A stretch of DNA of 64,000 nt from NCBI RefSeq assembly GCF_007673235.1, contig NZ_VDZH01000001.1, forward strand, positions 611,261-675,260, in the 5' to 3' direction. A program made the position numbers and the translations under genes. The DNA comes from Curtobacterium pusillum (GTDB lineage Bacteria > Actinomycetota > Actinomycetes > Actinomycetales > Microbacteriaceae). The notes beneath the pieces are model-generated. The model was not told the DNA's origin and searched no databases. It saw nothing but the letters and a program-made list of their open reading frames with translations. Below, one piece after another: positions 10,008-19,764 of the stretch. Numbering within the stretch: the stretch's first letter is position 1; each line of letters begins with the position of its first letter.

Positions 10008-11263
10008 GCGGTCTTCTCCATGTCCGGGTGGCCGAGGGCCTTGCGGGCGATCATCATGATCTCGTAGTTGACGATGAAGTTCTTCGTCCCGGTCGAGGTC
10101 GCTCCGAGCCCCTGCATGAGGGCGATGGCTGCCTCGACGTCGGGCTCGACGCGGCCGATGCGGACACCGGCGTGCTCGAGCGCGATCGCGATCTGCCAGG
10201 CCTTGTCACCGGAGACGACGTCCACGTGGTCGAGCTTCGAGAAGTCGATGTCGTAGATCCAGGAGATGTCCGGCGTGCCCTCGTCGATCGCCATGAGCAC
10301 CTGTTCGGGGTGGTCCGGCAACGCGTCGAGGTTGAGCTGGAGGCTCGCGGCGTTCTTGAACATCGTGAACTCGGCGGACTCCCCCGCGATGGGCAGCCGC
10401 TCACCGCGGCCGTACGCCGGCTTCATCGTGCCGAAGGCCTTCGTCACGGCGTCGGCACGGAACTGCGCACCGAGCGCGGCACTCGCGGTCGCGGTGGCCG
10501 CCGCCGCGTCGACCGCGTAGTGCAGGCCGCGGGCGGGCAGCCGGACCGGGATGTCGGCGCCGTCGAAGCGGATGGTCGCACCGTCACCGGTGTTCACGAC
10601 GACCTCGGCGTCGGCGACGTTCGGCACGGCGTCCTGCCGGTCGAAGTCGTCGGCGTTCTGCAGGCCGTTCGGCGCTGCGGCCACGACCTCGGCGCTCGCA
10701 CCGAAGCGCAGCACCCGCTGGCCGTCCGTGCCGACGTACGCGTCCAGGAACTGGTCGTCACGGTTGGTGATGACGTTCGCCGTGGACAGCGCCGCGGTGT
10801 CGAGCATCATCGTCGCGACGCGCTCGGTCTCGAAGAACCGGTAGAGCTGGTCGACCTGCACGTTGAGCATCGTCACCGTGGACGGCGACAGGATGCCGGC
10901 GAGCTCGACCGCGAAGGCCTCGTCGACCTCGAGGATGCCGATGTCGGCCTTGAGGCGACCGGTCAGCGACACCTCGGACAGGAGCGCCGACGCGATGCCC
11001 TGCGGCAGGTTCGCGCCGGACGGGTTCGTGAAGACACGGAGCCCGTGCGCCCGGACGATGTCCGAGATCATGTGCGTCGTCGTCGACTTGCCGTTCGAGC
11101 CGAGCACGAAGACGACGCCGTTCGGGAACTGTTGCGTCACGTGCTGGAGGAAGTCCGGCACCAGCTTGAGCACGATGTACCCGGGGTAGGCGGACCCCCC
11201 GCCCCGCGCTCTGGCGAGGGCACGGAGGATCCGCCCGATGAGGATCGGGATGAAGAACCGCAT
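10004..11263 (-). CDS. murT: MurT-like Mur ligase family protein without the Cys4 zinc ribbon
   Basis: 419-aa ATP-dependent ligase related to MurT, which with GatD converts lipid II D-Glu to D-isoGln. The P-loop GSNGKSTTT is at 55-63; LEVDEAFA and TMLNVQVDQLYRF are further Mur-ligase landmarks. The conserved C-terminal motif reads PDISWIYDIDF (Asp332, Asp338, Asp340), matching the catalytic region of MurT. The insert that normally holds a Cys4 zinc ribbon (roughly residues 165-225) has no cysteine, and neither does the rest of the protein. The start is the ATG at 11263; the longer open frame upstream runs through sigA and was not used. The gene overlaps gatD by 4 bp. Confidence 0.88.
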   Translation of the reverse strand: MRFFIPILIGRILRALARARGGGSAYPGYIVLKLVPDFLQHVTQQFPNGVVFVLGSNGKSTTTHMISDIVRAHGLRVFTNPSGANLPQGIASALLSEVSLTGRLKADIGILEVDEAFAVELAGILSPSTVTMLNVQVDQLYRFFETERVATMMLDTAALSTANVITNRDDQFLDAYVGTDGQRVLRFGASAEVVAAAPNGLQNADDFDRQDAVPNVADAEVVVNTGDGATIRFDGADIPVRLPARGLHYAVDAAAATATASAALGAQFRADAVTKAFGTMKPAYGRGERLPIAGESAEFTMFKNAASLQLNLDALPDHPEQVLMAIDEGTPDISWIYDIDFSKLDHVDVVSGDKAWQIAIALEHAGVRIGRVEPDVEAAIALMQGLGATSTGTKNFIVNYEIMMIARKALGHPDMEKTA

Positions 11264-11267
11264 CGGC

Positions 11268-12533
11268 CTACTCGAGGTAGTCGCGCAGCGACTGCGACCG
11301 CGACGGGTGGCGGAGCTTCGCCATCGTCTTGGACTCGATCTGACGGATGCGCTCACGCGTCACGCCGAACGTGTCACCGATCTGGTCGAGGGTCTTCGGC
11401 TGGCCGTCACCGAGGCCGAAGCGCATGCGGATCACGCCCGCCTCGCGCTCGGACAGGGAGTCGAGCAGGCTCTCGAGCTGCTTCTGCAGCATCGTGAACC
11501 CGACGGCGTCGGCCGGGACGACCGCTTCGGTGTCCTCGATCAGGTCGCCGAACTCCGAGTCGCCGTCCTCACCCAGCGGGGTGTGGAGCGAGATGGGCTC
11601 GCGACCGTACTTCTGGACCTCGACGACCTTCTCCGGGGTCATGTCGAGCTCGCGGGCGAGCTCTTCCGGAGTGGGTTCGCGACCGAGGTCCTGCAGCATC
11701 TGGCGCTGGACACGGGCCAGCTTGTTGATGACCTCGACCATGTGGACCGGGATGCGGATCGTGCGGGCCTGGTCGGCCATGGCACGGGTGATCGCCTGAC
11801 GGATCCACCAGGTGGCGTACGTCGAGAACTTGAAGCCCTTGGTGTAGTCGAACTTCTCGACCGCACGGATCAGGCCCAGGTTGCCCTCCTGGATGAGGTC
11901 CAGGAACTGCATGCCCCGGCCGGTGTAGCGCTTCGCGAGCGACACGACCAGGCGGAGGTTCGCGCCGAGCAGGTGCGACTTGGCACGCTGACCGTCACGG
12001 GCGACCCAGCGGAGCTCGCGCTCCTCGGGCTTCGACAGGCCGGTCGAGTGCTGCAGCTTGTCCTCGGCGAACAGGCCGGCCTCGATGCGCATCGCGAGCT
12101 CGACCTCCTGCTCGGCGTTGAGCAGCGCTACCTTGCCGATCTGCTTCAGGTAGTCCTTGACGGGGTCGGCCGTGGCACCCGTGATGGTCGTCGAGTAGAC
12201 CGGGGCCTCGTCGTCGTCGGACTGGGAGATGACCAGCGCGCCGGCGGCGACCGCTGCGGCGGCGTCCGGCTTGGTGTCCTTCTCGTCGGTCTCGGTGTCG
12301 TCGGAGGCGTCGACGTCGGCCTCGGCGGCCGGGGTCTCCTCGTCGAGGTCCTCGTCGTCGGCCTTCTTCTTCGCCTTCGGGGCCGCCTTCTTCGGGGCGG
12401 CCTTCTTGGCGGTGGTCTTGGTGGCGCGCTTCTTCGGCGCAGCCGTCCCCTCGGCCTCCGCAGCGCTCTCCGCTGCGGTGTCCTCGGGCTCGGTGTCCTT
12501 CGTGGGATCGATCGTCGTGCTCCGGGCAGCCAT
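11268..12533 (-). CDS. sigA: Principal RNA polymerase sigma factor (sigma-70)
   Basis: 421-aa housekeeping sigma factor (RpoD/HrdB/SigA). Residues 1-120 form a low-complexity Lys/Ala/Pro and Asp/Glu region ([16 protein letters not shown]). Region 1.2 has [16 protein letters not shown], region 2 has [22 protein letters not shown] and then [13 protein letters not shown], region 3 [13 protein letters not shown], and region 4 the helix-turn-helix [22 protein letters not shown] near the C-terminus. The ATG at 12533 is preceded by AGAGGTGA. The murT start lies 4 bp beyond the sigA stop, so read-through into the cell-wall pair is likely. Confidence 0.96.
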   Translation of the reverse strand: MAARSTTIDPTKDTEPEDTAAESAAEAEGTAAPKKRATKTTAKKAAPKKAAPKAKKKADDEDLDEETPAAEADVDASDDTETDEKDTKPDAAAAVAAGALVISQSDDDEAPVYSTTITGATADPVKDYLKQIGKVALLNAEQEVELAMRIEAGLFAEDKLQHSTGLSKPEERELRWVARDGQRAKSHLLGANLRLVVSLAKRYTGRGMQFLDLIQEGNLGLIRAVEKFDYTKGFKFSTYATWWIRQAITRAMADQARTIRIPVHMVEVINKLARVQRQMLQDLGREPTPEELARELDMTPEKVVEVQKYGREPISLHTPLGEDGDSEFGDLIEDTEAVVPADAVGFTMLQKQLESLLDSLSEREAGVIRMRFGLGDGQPKTLDQIGDTFGVTRERIRQIESKTMAKLRHPSRSQSLRDYLE

Positions 12534-12725
12534 GCGATCACCTCTCTCGTCGTGCCACGTTCGTGGGGTCGTGGCCTCCCTCGCCGCCCAGGGCCTGCGC
12601 CGTGGTCTCACACGTCGTCAGGTCCTACCGTTCCGGGCAGCACTAGGACCCATGTCAAGTCCCCCGGTTTCTGCGGCGCACTGGAGTGCTCCGAGACACA
12701 GGAGGCCCGAACGGGTCCGCGTTCA

Positions 12726-14051
12726 TTATTGCACGCTCCGCTTCCGCAGGCGCGCAACGAGTGCAACCCAGAGCGGCCCCACCCGTATTCCGTCCTGCGC
12801 GTGGAGTTCCCGGCGTGTCCGCCGTCGGGCGTGCAGGAGCATCACGACACCGATCCCGACCACCACGTACTGCACGGTGAGGGCCAGCCGGAAGTTCGTC
12901 CAGGCGAACACGGTCTCCCCCGACGCCCGCGAGGCGACGTCCAGGATCGTGCCGATGAGGAACATCATCACGAACGCCGCCAGGAACCCGCCGACGTTCA
13001 CCACGCCGTTCGCCGACCCGAGCGACCCGACGGGGTTGAACGAGCGGGCGAAGTCGAACCCGATGAGCGAGCCGGGGCCGCCGATGCCCATCACGACGAC
13101 GAGCACGACGAGCAGCCAGGTCGGTGGGTGGCCGGGCCACAGCAGGATCGCGGTCCACACCACGGCGAGGGCGACGACGATGCCGAGCACCAGGTTCGAG
13201 CGGCGCAGCGGGAACCGGGCGCACAGCACGCCCAGGACAGGCCCGACGACGAAGCCGGTGACGACGATCACCGTGAGGAAGCCGGCGGCCTCGGACGGGG
13301 AGTACCCGAGCCCGCGCAGCATCGGCACGCCCCACAGCAGCGAGAACACCGTGCCGGACGACTGCGTCACGTAGTGCGACCAGAAGCCGAGCTGCGTGCC
13401 CGGACGGCGGAGCGCGTGGCCGAACGTGTGGAACGCACCGCGCCAGGAGTGCGGGAGCGGCAACGGGATCGTGTCCGTCCGCACGTGCACCGGGCCGTTC
13501 TTCACGAAGACGAACGCGAGCACCAGGCCGACGGCGCTGGCCGCCGCGGCGACACCGAACGCCGGTGACCACCCCGCGGTGTGCAGCAGCACGGCGAACG
13601 GGAAGGCGGACAGGATCTGCCCGACCTGCCCGAGGTTGCCCGTCCACTGCGAGATCTGCGGCAGGATCGGCCCACTGAACCACATCGGCACGAGACGGAT
13701 CACCGAGATGAACGTCATCGCGTCGCCGGCACCGACGAGGACGCGCCCCGCGATCGCCGGACCGATGGTCGGTGACACGGCGACGACGGCCTGCCCGACC
13801 ACCAGCAGCGCGGCGCCGAGCAGCACCAACCGCCGCGGCCCGACCCGGTCGAGCGCGATGCCGACCGGGATCTGCAACCCCGCGTAGACGGCGATCTGCA
13901 CCACCGCGAGCGTCGAGAGCACCGCGGCCGAGACTGCGAAGCGGTCCTGCGCGTCGACCCCGGAGACGCCGAGCGAGGACCGCTGCACGACGGCCAGCAC
14001 GTACGCGAGCACCGCGACGCCCCAGACGAGGAAGGCGCGGCGGGAGTTCAC
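12726..14051 (-). CDS. MFS transporter, substrate unknown
   Basis: 441-aa inner-membrane carrier with about 12 hydrophobic segments. The N-terminal half has the motif-A-like loop GIALDRVGPRRLVLLG and GRVLVGAGDAMTFISVIRLVPMWF; a second half begins near GVPMLRGLGYSPSEAAGFL. The C-terminus is a basic tail (ARRRTRRELHAQDG). Nothing identifies the substrate. The start is GTG at 14051 with TAGCCT at 14058-14063 on the same strand and no Shine-Dalgarno, suggesting leaderless translation. It sits downstream of the PAC2 gene in the same direction. Confidence 0.85.
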   Translation of the reverse strand: MNSRRAFLVWGVAVLAYVLAVVQRSSLGVSGVDAQDRFAVSAAVLSTLAVVQIAVYAGLQIPVGIALDRVGPRRLVLLGAALLVVGQAVVAVSPTIGPAIAGRVLVGAGDAMTFISVIRLVPMWFSGPILPQISQWTGNLGQVGQILSAFPFAVLLHTAGWSPAFGVAAAASAVGLVLAFVFVKNGPVHVRTDTIPLPLPHSWRGAFHTFGHALRRPGTQLGFWSHYVTQSSGTVFSLLWGVPMLRGLGYSPSEAAGFLTVIVVTGFVVGPVLGVLCARFPLRRSNLVLGIVVALAVVWTAILLWPGHPPTWLLVVLVVVMGIGGPGSLIGFDFARSFNPVGSLGSANGVVNVGGFLAAFVMMFLIGTILDVASRASGETVFAWTNFRLALTVQYVVVGIGVVMLLHARRRTRRELHAQDGIRVGPLWVALVARLRKRSVQ

Positions 14052-14138
14052 CGAACCAGGCTACCGGGGCGGCCCCGCCGCCAGGACGGGCTGTGGAGAA
14101 CGTGACGGGCGGGCACGACGTGAGTCGCGCCTCCAGGC

Positions 14139-15062
14139 TCAGTCGGCTGCCGGGTCGCCGTCCGGGCGGCGACCGGCCAGGAAGCGTTCGAGTTCGGCCG
14201 CGATCGCGTCCGCCGTCGGGACCTGACCGTCGACGCCGGTGAGCGGCGAGGCGATCGGGTTGCCCTCCATGTACGTGTCGTGACGTTCCTCGAGCACGCT
14301 CACGAGTCGTTGGAGCTCCTCGTTGCCGGAGACCTGCTCGTCGACGCGGGTCCGGAACTCACGGCCTTCCTCGCGCAGTTCGTCGGAGGGGAAGATCAGG
14401 CCCGTGGCGGCGGAGATTCCGGACAGGGCGGCGACCGCGGCGTCCGGGAACTCGGTGTCGGAGAGGTAGTGCGGGACGAGGAGCACGAGCCCGGTGACCT
14501 GGGCACCGGTCTCGGAGAGTCGGTGCTCGACGAGGTGCAGCACGTTCGCCGGCGCCTGGGTCTCCGGCTTCCACACGCTCATCTGCTCGACGAGGTCCGC
14601 CCGGGTCCCCGAGACGGTCAGGCTGATCGGGCGCGTGTGCGGCACGGGCATCGGGATCGCCTGCACCCAGGTGGTGTCGACGACCTGCAGCTCGGCGGCG
14701 AGGTCGGTCACGGCCCGGACGAAGCGGTTCCACTGGAAGTCCGGCTCGTACCCGGAGAGGAACAGGAACGGCTGGCCGATCTCGTCACGCACGAGGTGCA
14801 GCCGCAGCCTCGGGGGCTCGACGGCCGCGATGTGGTCGTGTTCGAAGGTGATCACCGGGCGCCGGGCGCGCCAGTCGAGCAGCACGTCCGGGTCGAACTC
14901 CGCGACGAGCTCGGTCTCGAGGCCCTCGAGCACGGCGGTCGTCACCTGGGCCACGGCGGAACCGGCATCGGCGAATCCGGTGAGGCCGGCGACCAGGTGC
15001 AGCCCCGCGGGCACGGCCGGCGCGTCCTCAGCGAAGGTGTAGAGCTCCTCGGGGTGGTTCAC
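14139..15062 (-). CDS. PAC2 family protein (proteasome assembly chaperone-like)
   Basis: About 307-aa protein of the PAC2 family (PF09754). In eukaryotes and archaea PAC2 relatives help proteasome assembly; the role in Actinobacteria is not settled. The N-terminal core has GLHLVAGLTGFADAGSA; internal landmarks are PFLFLSGYEPDFQW and PHTRPISLTVSG, followed by VPHYLSDTEFPDAA. The C-terminus is helical (NEELQRLVSVLEERHDTYM). An ATG at 15071 is in frame, but TAGCAT at 15070-15075 overlaps it and lies 7 nt before GTG 15062, so I prefer 15062. Divergent from pepA. Confidence 0.85.
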   Translation of the reverse strand: MNHPEELYTFAEDAPAVPAGLHLVAGLTGFADAGSAVAQVTTAVLEGLETELVAEFDPDVLLDWRARRPVITFEHDHIAAVEPPRLRLHLVRDEIGQPFLFLSGYEPDFQWNRFVRAVTDLAAELQVVDTTWVQAIPMPVPHTRPISLTVSGTRADLVEQMSVWKPETQAPANVLHLVEHRLSETGAQVTGLVLLVPHYLSDTEFPDAAVAALSGISAATGLIFPSDELREEGREFRTRVDEQVSGNEELQRLVSVLEERHDTYMEGNPIASPLTGVDGQVPTADAIAAELERFLAGRRPDGDPAAD

Positions 15063-15146
15063 CGTCCCCATGCTAGGCGGGGCTCCGTGCTCCCCCGTGC
15101 GCAGCGGCCACGCCGACAGCGAACACCTGCTGGATAGGGTGGTCGC

Positions 15147-16625
15147 ATGGTCCGACCGACGCTCTCCACCACGACTTCCAGCCCCGCCACCGTCACCGCC
15201 GACGTCCTCGTCGTCGGTGTCCGACCCGGAACGGACGGCGGCCCCGCGACCCTGGCTCCGAGCGCCGCCGGCCCCGTGGACGCGCTGACGGACCTCGACC
15301 TCGCCTCGATCGGTGCGACCGGCGCCAAGGACCAGCTCGTGCGTCTACCGGGTACCGGTGTGACCGCGACCGGCATCGCCCTCGTCGGGCTCGGCAGTGC
15401 CACCGGCCCTGCGGCGATCCGCGCCGCTGCGGGCAGCGCCGTGCGCCAGCTGCCCACCGTCGCGTCGATCACGCTCGCACTGCCGACCGACTCCGCAGAA
15501 CTCGTCGACGCCGCGCTCGAGGGCGCCGCCCTGGGTGCGTACTCGTTCACCCGCCACAAGGGAGCCGGCACCACCGGCCCGACGCGCGGTGACCAGGAGA
15601 TCACGGTCGTCGCCGCCTCGGACGCCGACGACGCCACCGTCCGCCCCGCGATCGTCGCCGACGCTGCGACGCTCGTGCGCGACCTCGTGAACACCGCGGC
15701 CGGCGACCTCGGGCCCGCGGACGTGGCCGACGTCGCACTCGCCCAGGCCGAGGGACTGCCGCTCACCGTCGAGGTCCTCGACGAGACCGCGCTCGAGGAG
15801 CAGGGCTTCGGCGGCATCCTCGGCGTGGGACGCGGCTCGGAGCGCCCGCCGCGGCTCGTGGTCGTCCGGTACGCGCCGGAGTCCGCCACGAAGCACCTCG
15901 CCCTGGTCGGCAAGGGCATCACGTTCGACTCGGGCGGCCTCTCGCTCAAGCCGGCGGGCTCGATGCTCGGCATGAAGACCGACATGACCGGCGCCGCCAC
16001 CGTGCTCGCCGCGACCGTGGCCGCCGCCCGCCTCGGACTCGACGTCCGCGTGACCGCGTGGCTGTGCCTCGCGGAGAACATGCCCTCCGGTTCGGCGACC
16101 CGCCCCGGCGACGTCCTCACCCTGAAGAACGGCAAGACCGTCGAGGTCACGAACACCGACGCCGAGGGCCGCCTGGTGCTCGGCGACGGCATGGCCGCCG
16201 CGTCGCTCGAGCAGCCCGACGCCATCGTCGACGTCGCCACGCTGACCGGTGCGCAGGTCGTCGCGCTCGGCGACCGCACGACCGGCCTGATGGGCAGCGA
16301 CGACCTCGTCGCGCAGGTCCGGGCCGTCGCCGCGTCGGTAGCCGAGCCGATCTGGCCGATGCCGCTGCCCGAGGAGCTCGACGCCCGGCTCGCCAGCGAG
16401 ATCGCCGACATGGTGAACGCCACGGTGGGCAACCCGGCCGGGGGCATGCTCCTCGCGGGCAAGTTCCTCGAGCGCTTCGTGGGCGAGGGGATCCCGTGGG
16501 CGCACCTCGACATCGCCGGGCCGTCCGAGAACAAGGGCGGCGGGTACGGCTGGCTCGGCAAGGGTGCGACGGGCGTCATGGTCCGCACGCTCATCTCGCT
16601 CGCAGAAGAGCTCCAGGCCAAGTAG
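15147..16625 (+). CDS. pepA: Leucyl aminopeptidase (M17)
   Basis: 492-aa dimetal peptidase that removes N-terminal residues from peptides, active as a cytoplasmic hexamer. The catalytic C-terminal domain shows GKGITFDSGGLSLKP with metal-binding Lys and Asp, MKTDMTGAATV, and the signature NTDAEGRLVLGD. The N-terminal third is the variable macro-like domain. The ATG at 15147 follows TAGGGT (15135-15140) by 6 nt with no Shine-Dalgarno, so the mRNA is probably leaderless. Its position just before lpd and sucB is conserved in Actinobacteria. Confidence 0.95.
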   Translation: MVRPTLSTTTSSPATVTADVLVVGVRPGTDGGPATLAPSAAGPVDALTDLDLASIGATGAKDQLVRLPGTGVTATGIALVGLGSATGPAAIRAAAGSAVRQLPTVASITLALPTDSAELVDAALEGAALGAYSFTRHKGAGTTGPTRGDQEITVVAASDADDATVRPAIVADAATLVRDLVNTAAGDLGPADVADVALAQAEGLPLTVEVLDETALEEQGFGGILGVGRGSERPPRLVVVRYAPESATKHLALVGKGITFDSGGLSLKPAGSMLGMKTDMTGAATVLAATVAAARLGLDVRVTAWLCLAENMPSGSATRPGDVLTLKNGKTVEVTNTDAEGRLVLGDGMAAASLEQPDAIVDVATLTGAQVVALGDRTTGLMGSDDLVAQVRAVAASVAEPIWPMPLPEELDARLASEIADMVNATVGNPAGGMLLAGKFLERFVGEGIPWAHLDIAGPSENKGGGYGWLGKGATGVMVRTLISLAEELQAK

Positions 16626-16635
16626 TAGGTTTGAC

Positions 16636-16672
16636 TCCGGCGGGGCAGCGCGCTCGACGTGCCCCCGCCGGA
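16636..16672 (+). terminator. Terminator after pepA
   Basis: Arms TCCGGCGGGG (16636-16645) and CCCCGCCGGA (16663-16672) are perfectly complementary across a 17-base loop, 10 bp after the pepA stop. The remaining 106 bp to lpd hold a GAGGGAG ribosome-binding site but no promoter I can defend. Confidence 0.65.
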
Positions 16673-16778
16673 ACCAACGGGACGGGACCGGAACCATGCG
16701 GTCCGACCGTCGGACGCCGCCGCCGCGGTGTCCAGTGGGGTCCGATCGGCCCCGACACGCACGAGGGAGTTGCACCAG

Positions 16779-18152
16779 GTGACGGAACAGACTTACGACG
16801 TCGTGGTCCTCGGTGGCGGCAGTGGTGGCTACGCCGCTGCGCTCCGGGCCGCCGAGCTCGGGATGAGCGTCGCGCTCATCGAGGGAGACAAGCTCGGGGG
16901 GACGTGTCTGCACCGCGGCTGCATCCCGACGAAGGCGCTGCTGCACGCGGCCGAGGTCGCCGACGCGACCCGTGACGCCGAGAAGTACGGCGTCGTCGCC
17001 GAGTTCGCCGGCGTCGAGGTCCCGAAGGTCATCGAGTACCAGCAGGGCGTCATCAACTCGAAGTACAAGGGCCTCCAGGGCCTCATCAAGGCGCGCGGGA
17101 TCACCGTCGTCGAGGGCTGGGGCAAGCTCACCTCGCAGAACACCGTGCAGGTCGGCGACCAGACCGTGACCGGCAAGAACATCGTCCTCGCGACGGGTTC
17201 CTACTCGAAGTCGCTGCCGGGGCTCGAGATCGGTGGTCGCGTGATCACCTCCGAGACCGCCCTGCGCATGGACTACGTGCCGAACAAGGTCGTCATCCTC
17301 GGTGGCGGCGTCATCGGCGTCGAGTTCGCCAGCGTCTGGAAGTCCTTCGGTGCCGAGGTGACGATCGTCGAGGCGCTCCCCCACCTCGTCCCCGCCGAGG
17401 ACGAGTCCATGTCGAAGCAGCTCGAGCGTGCGTTCCGCAAGCGCGGCATCGAGTTCTCGCTCGGTGTGCGCTTCCAGGGCGTCGAACAGCACGAGAACGG
17501 CGTCGTCGTGACGCTGGAGGACGGCAAGACCTTCGACGGTGACGTGCTGCTCGTCGCCGTCGGCCGTGGCCCCGTCACGCAGAACGTCGGCTACGACGAG
17601 GTCGGCGTGACGATGGACCGCGGGTTCGTCACCACGAACGAGCGCCTCGCCACGAACATCCCGAACGTGTACGCCGTCGGCGACATCGTCCCGGGCCTGC
17701 AGCTTGCGCACCGCGGCTTCCAGCAGGGCATCTTCGTCGCCGAGGAGATCGCCGGGCTCAACCCGGTCATCATCGAGGACAAGAACATCCCGAAGATCAC
17801 GTACTCCGACCCCGAGGTCGCCTCCGTCGGACTCTCGCAGTCCAAGGCCGAGGAGCAGTACGGCGCCGACAAGGTCGACTCGTACGAGTACAACCTCGCC
17901 GGCAACGGCAAGAGCCACATCATCGGCACCTCCGGTTCGGTCAAGGTCGTCCGCGTCGTCGACGGCCCCGTCGTCGGCGTCAGCATGATCGGCGCCCGGG
18001 TCGGCGAGCTCATCGGCGAAGCCCAGCTCGCCGTGAACTGGGAGGCGTACCCGGAGGACGTCGCTCCGCTCATCCACGCGCACCCGACGCAGAACGAGGC
18101 CCTCGGCGAGGCGTTCCTGCACCTCGCGGGCAAGCCGCTGCACGCCCTGTGA
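16779..18152 (+). CDS. lpdA: Dihydrolipoyl dehydrogenase (E3)
   Basis: 457-aa FAD flavoprotein that reoxidises dihydrolipoyl groups of 2-oxoacid dehydrogenase complexes with NAD. The FAD-binding [17 protein letters not shown] lies near residues 11-27 and the redox-active disulfide in [14 protein letters not shown] (about 40-53). The NAD-binding site is [16 protein letters not shown], and AVGDIVPG is the second FAD contact. The dimerisation domain ends with the catalytic His-Glu pair in [13 protein letters not shown]. The GTG at 16779 has GAGGGAG 10 nt upstream; the ATG-less 40-codon upstream extension is not protein-like. It is followed by sucB 49 bp downstream. Confidence 0.95.
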   Translation: MTEQTYDVVVLGGGSGGYAAALRAAELGMSVALIEGDKLGGTCLHRGCIPTKALLHAAEVADATRDAEKYGVVAEFAGVEVPKVIEYQQGVINSKYKGLQGLIKARGITVVEGWGKLTSQNTVQVGDQTVTGKNIVLATGSYSKSLPGLEIGGRVITSETALRMDYVPNKVVILGGGVIGVEFASVWKSFGAEVTIVEALPHLVPAEDESMSKQLERAFRKRGIEFSLGVRFQGVEQHENGVVVTLEDGKTFDGDVLLVAVGRGPVTQNVGYDEVGVTMDRGFVTTNERLATNIPNVYAVGDIVPGLQLAHRGFQQGIFVAEEIAGLNPVIIEDKNIPKITYSDPEVASVGLSQSKAEEQYGADKVDSYEYNLAGNGKSHIIGTSGSVKVVRVVDGPVVGVSMIGARVGELIGEAQLAVNWEAYPEDVAPLIHAHPTQNEALGEAFLHLAGKPLHAL

Positions 18153-18201
18153 ACACCATGACCACCACCACGAACCACCCCTGCGAAGAGGAGTCCACCC
18201 G

Positions 18202-19683
18202 ATGAGCGAATCCGTCAACCTCCCGGCGCTCGGCGAGAGCGTCACCGAGGGCACGGTGACCCGATGGCTGAAGAACGTCGGTGACCGGGTCGAGGTCGAC
18301 GAGCCGCTGCTCGAGGTCTCGACCGACAAGGTCGACACCGAGATCCCGTCGCCGATCGCCGGCGTCGTGGAGGAGATCCTCGTGCAGGAGGACGAGACCG
18401 TCGAGGTCGGCACCGCCCTCGTCAAGATCGGCGACGGCTCCGGCTCGTCCGACGGCGGGTCCTCGGCCTCCGAGTCGAACGAGGCAGCGGCCGAGGCCGA
18501 GGAGCCCGAGGCCGCTCCGAGCACCGAGCAGGAGTCCGAGACCCCCGCTCCGCAGCCGACCGAGCCCGAGCCGGCCCCCGCCGGCGAGACGCAGCCCGCT
18601 GCGCCGCAGGCCCCGGCAGCCCCGCCGGCCGCCGCCCCGGTCCCCCAGGCCGCTCCGGTCCCGCCGCCCCCCGCCGCTCCGCCGGCAGCCGTCCCGGCCC
18701 CGGCTGCTGCTCCCGCGGCCTCCGCCCCGACCACGACCGCCGCCGTGCCGAACCCGACGCAGGACGCCTCGGCCTCCGGCTACGTCACGCCGCTCGTGCG
18801 CAAGCTCGCGAACGAGCAGGGCGTCGACCTGTCGACCGTCACCGGTTCCGGTGTCGGCGGACGCATCCGCAAGGAGGACGTCCTCGCGGCCGCCGCGAAG
18901 GCACCCGCCGCAGGTGGTTCGGCTCCGGCCGCAGCACCGTCGGGTCCGTTCGTCGCCGAGGTCTCCCCGCTCCGTGGCACCCGCGAGAAGATGACCCGCC
19001 TCCGCAAGGTCGTCGCCGAGCGCGCCGTGCAGTCGATGACCTCGACCGCGCAGCTCACCAGCGTCGTCGAGGTGGACGTCACGAAGGTCGCCCAGTTCCG
19101 CGACGCGAACAAGGCCGAGTTCCTCGAGAAGACCGGTTCGAAGCTCTCCTTCATGCCGTTCTTCGCCCTGGCGGCGTCCGAGGCGCTCAAGGCCCACCCG
19201 AAGATCAACTCGACCGTGGAGGGCGAGGAGATCGTCTACCCGGAGACCGAGAACGTCTCCATCGCGGTGGACACCGAGCGCGGCCTGCTCACCCCGGTGA
19301 TCAAGGACGCGGCGTCGCTCAACCTGGCGCAGTTCTCGCAGTCGATCGCGGACCTCGCCGAGCGCACCCGCAACAACCAGCTGAAGCCGGACGAGCTCGC
19401 GGGCGGCACCTTCACGCTGACCAACACTGGTTCGCGTGGCGCGCTGTTCGACACCCCCGTGGTGTTCCTGCCGCAGTCGGCGATCCTCGGCACGGGCATC
19501 GTCACGAAGCGCCCGGCGGTCGTCAAGGTCGACGGACAGGAGGCGATCGCGATCCGTTCGTTCGTCTACCTCGCGCTGTCGTACGACCACCGGATCATCG
19601 ACGGCGCCGACGCGTCGCGCTACCTCGTCGCGGTGAAGAACCGTCTGGAGGACGGGAACTTCGGCCCGAACCTCGGGTACTGA
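18202..19683 (+). CDS. sucB: Dihydrolipoamide acyltransferase E2 of 2-oxoacid dehydrogenase complexes
   Basis: 493-aa E2 core of the pyruvate/2-oxoglutarate dehydrogenase machinery. One lipoyl domain with Lys43 in STDKVDTE, then a long Ala/Pro/Glu linker (about residues 85-190), a peripheral-subunit-binding domain ([19 protein letters not shown] to GRIRKEDVL) and the catalytic acyltransferase domain ending with the signature [15 protein letters not shown]. In Actinobacteria this E2 can serve both complexes, so acetyl or succinyl specificity cannot be fixed from sequence. RBS GAAGAGGAG precedes the ATG. The E1 gene is not nearby, and lipB/lipA, which often follow, are missing here. Confidence 0.93.
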   Translation: MSESVNLPALGESVTEGTVTRWLKNVGDRVEVDEPLLEVSTDKVDTEIPSPIAGVVEEILVQEDETVEVGTALVKIGDGSGSSDGGSSASESNEAAAEAEEPEAAPSTEQESETPAPQPTEPEPAPAGETQPAAPQAPAAPPAAAPVPQAAPVPPPPAAPPAAVPAPAAAPAASAPTTTAAVPNPTQDASASGYVTPLVRKLANEQGVDLSTVTGSGVGGRIRKEDVLAAAAKAPAAGGSAPAAAPSGPFVAEVSPLRGTREKMTRLRKVVAERAVQSMTSTAQLTSVVEVDVTKVAQFRDANKAEFLEKTGSKLSFMPFFALAASEALKAHPKINSTVEGEEIVYPETENVSIAVDTERGLLTPVIKDAASLNLAQFSQSIADLAERTRNNQLKPDELAGGTFTLTNTGSRGALFDTPVVFLPQSAILGTGIVTKRPAVVKVDGQEAIAIRSFVYLALSYDHRIIDGADASRYLVAVKNRLEDGNFGPNLGY

Positions 19684-19712
19684 TCCCAGCACCACCGCAC
19701 GACCAGCACGAC

Positions 19713-19749
19713 GGAGCGGCCCCGATCCCCAGCGGATCGGGGCCGCTCC
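19713..19749. terminator. Terminator between sucB and the converging unknown gene
   Basis: Perfect 16-bp arms 19713-19728 and 19734-19749 with a 5-base loop. It lies 29 bp after the sucB stop and 15 bp from the stop of the convergent gene, so it can serve both strands. Confidence 0.8.
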
Positions 19750-19764
19750 CGTTCACGATCACCA

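Noticed and set aside
12653..12658. TTGACA on the reverse strand upstream of sigA as a promoter
   Set aside because: No acceptable -10 lies 16-19 bp downstream, so a promoter cannot be called from this hexamer alone.
15345..18734. An 1129-codon reverse-strand frame across pepA, lpd and sucB
   Set aside because: Antisense shadow of three well-supported genes; composition is Arg/Gly/Asp-rich without motifs.
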